Assembly (NCBI RefSeq): GCF_000711225.1
Contig: NZ_JOMG01000001.1
Coordinates: 228,855-292,854 of the forward strand
Source: Pelobacter seleniigenes DSM 18267
Lineage (GTDB): Bacteria; Desulfobacterota; Desulfuromonadia; Desulfuromonadales; Geopsychrobacteraceae
Direction of reading: 5' to 3'
Length of the DNA stretch: 64,000 nt
Part shown: positions 63,858 through 64,000 of the stretch, in pieces
Layout of the letters: every line of letters starts with the position of its first letter
Position numbering within the stretch: position 1 is the first letter of the stretch
Notes under the pieces: generated by a model
The model's input: the letters and a program-made list of their open reading frames with translations, nothing else
Told to the model about the DNA's origin: nothing
Database searches by the model: none
Made by a program: the position numbers and the translations under genes

Positions 63858-64000
63858 ATGGAGCATGAATATCGTTTTTCCGGGTACGCTCTTTTCTGGT
63901 GGGCCTGCTTGTTGCTGGTTCTGGCCGGACCGGCAGCTGCTGAACCGACCCGGAATCTCACTATTCTAACCTCCTTTCCGCCGCGCTTTTACACCCCTTT
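63858..64000 (+). CDS. Secreted protein, N-terminal part only (cut by window edge)
   Basis: AAGAGGAATAAGTCT precedes the ATG. The 47 visible residues comprise a signal peptide (FWWACLLLVLAGPAAA) and the start of a mature chain, NLTILTSFPPRFYTPF. That strand-like opening is reminiscent of solute-binding proteins (LTILTSFPP...). The family cannot be decided from this fragment. Confidence 0.65.
   Translation, partial: MEHEYRFSGYALFWWACLLLVLAGPAAAEPTRNLTILTSFPPRFYTP

Overview
The window reads as a chromosomal segment of an anaerobic, respiring deltaproteobacterium of the Desulfuromonadales type (Geobacter/Desulfuromonas/Pelobacter relatives). The grounds are: a long citrate synthase of the eukaryote-like kind typical of that group, a hybrid cluster protein behind an FNR-type site, a lactate permease with GlcD/GlcF-type lactate or glycolate oxidation genes, a TRAP dicarboxylate-type transporter, many two-component and sigma-54 regulators, a membrane pyrophosphatase, and the ispE - tRNA-Gln - prs - rplY - pth - ychF - rpsF - rpsR - DUF2232 - rplI order. 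This placement is inferred from gene content only.

Layout. 1-3.4 kb: a DctB/DctD-like pair (DctD cut by the window edge) and an rRNA methyltransferase. 3.7-7.5 kb: methyltransferase, NRDE protein, OmpA lipoprotein, citrate synthase. 7.8-11.5 kb: dusB(nifR3)-ntrB-ntrC-like operon. 11.5-14.8 kb: dnaB, a DUF2179 membrane protein, a Cys-tailed unknown protein, a small MITE-like element and a GFA protein. 15-20.6 kb: lactate oxidation genes (minus) and lactate permease (plus), divergent around a 1.2 kb AT-rich control region with two GntR-type operators. 20.7-25.5 kb: hisG-hisI, then a ZraSR-like two-component pair. 25.6-28.6 kb: a UxaE-like epimerase, a lipoprotein hydrolase and a secreted KTSC protein. 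28.7-33.9 kb: hcp, divergent from a four-gene cytosolic cassette (DUF1858/solute-binding-like protein, HypB/CobW-like GTPase, ABC ATPase without permease, zinc ribbon). 33.9-38.5 kb: PilZ, HD-GYP and hybrid kinase genes. 39-48.3 kb: the translation/housekeeping block, with hppA between pth and ychF and two tRNA-Gln genes in a repeat array. 48.6-52.9 kb: a TRAP operon with a sigma-54 promoter and two solute-binding genes. 52.9-54.7 kb: cupin, LysR, small protein. 55-60.3 kb: an ABC-F ATPase behind an apparent attenuator, a spermidine synthase-like protein, a Gre-like factor, and the ArsJ/GAPDH arsenate-detoxification pair. 60.3-63.5 kb: a FIST protein and a soluble histidine kinase. A truncated secreted-protein gene closes the window.

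The least explained part is the hcp-linked cassette at 30.6-33.9 kb. It looks like an ABC importer set with neither a permease nor an export signal. Both divergent genes have a near-identical FNR-type box, and the cassette's box is spaced for class II activation. It may load or repair a metal centre under low-oxygen or nitrosative conditions, but that is inference. A FIST protein/kinase pair of the NosP type at the right end could be a second nitric-oxide-related module. The TRAP operon is probably controlled by a sigma-54 activator, with the DctB/DctD pair at the left end as the natural candidate.
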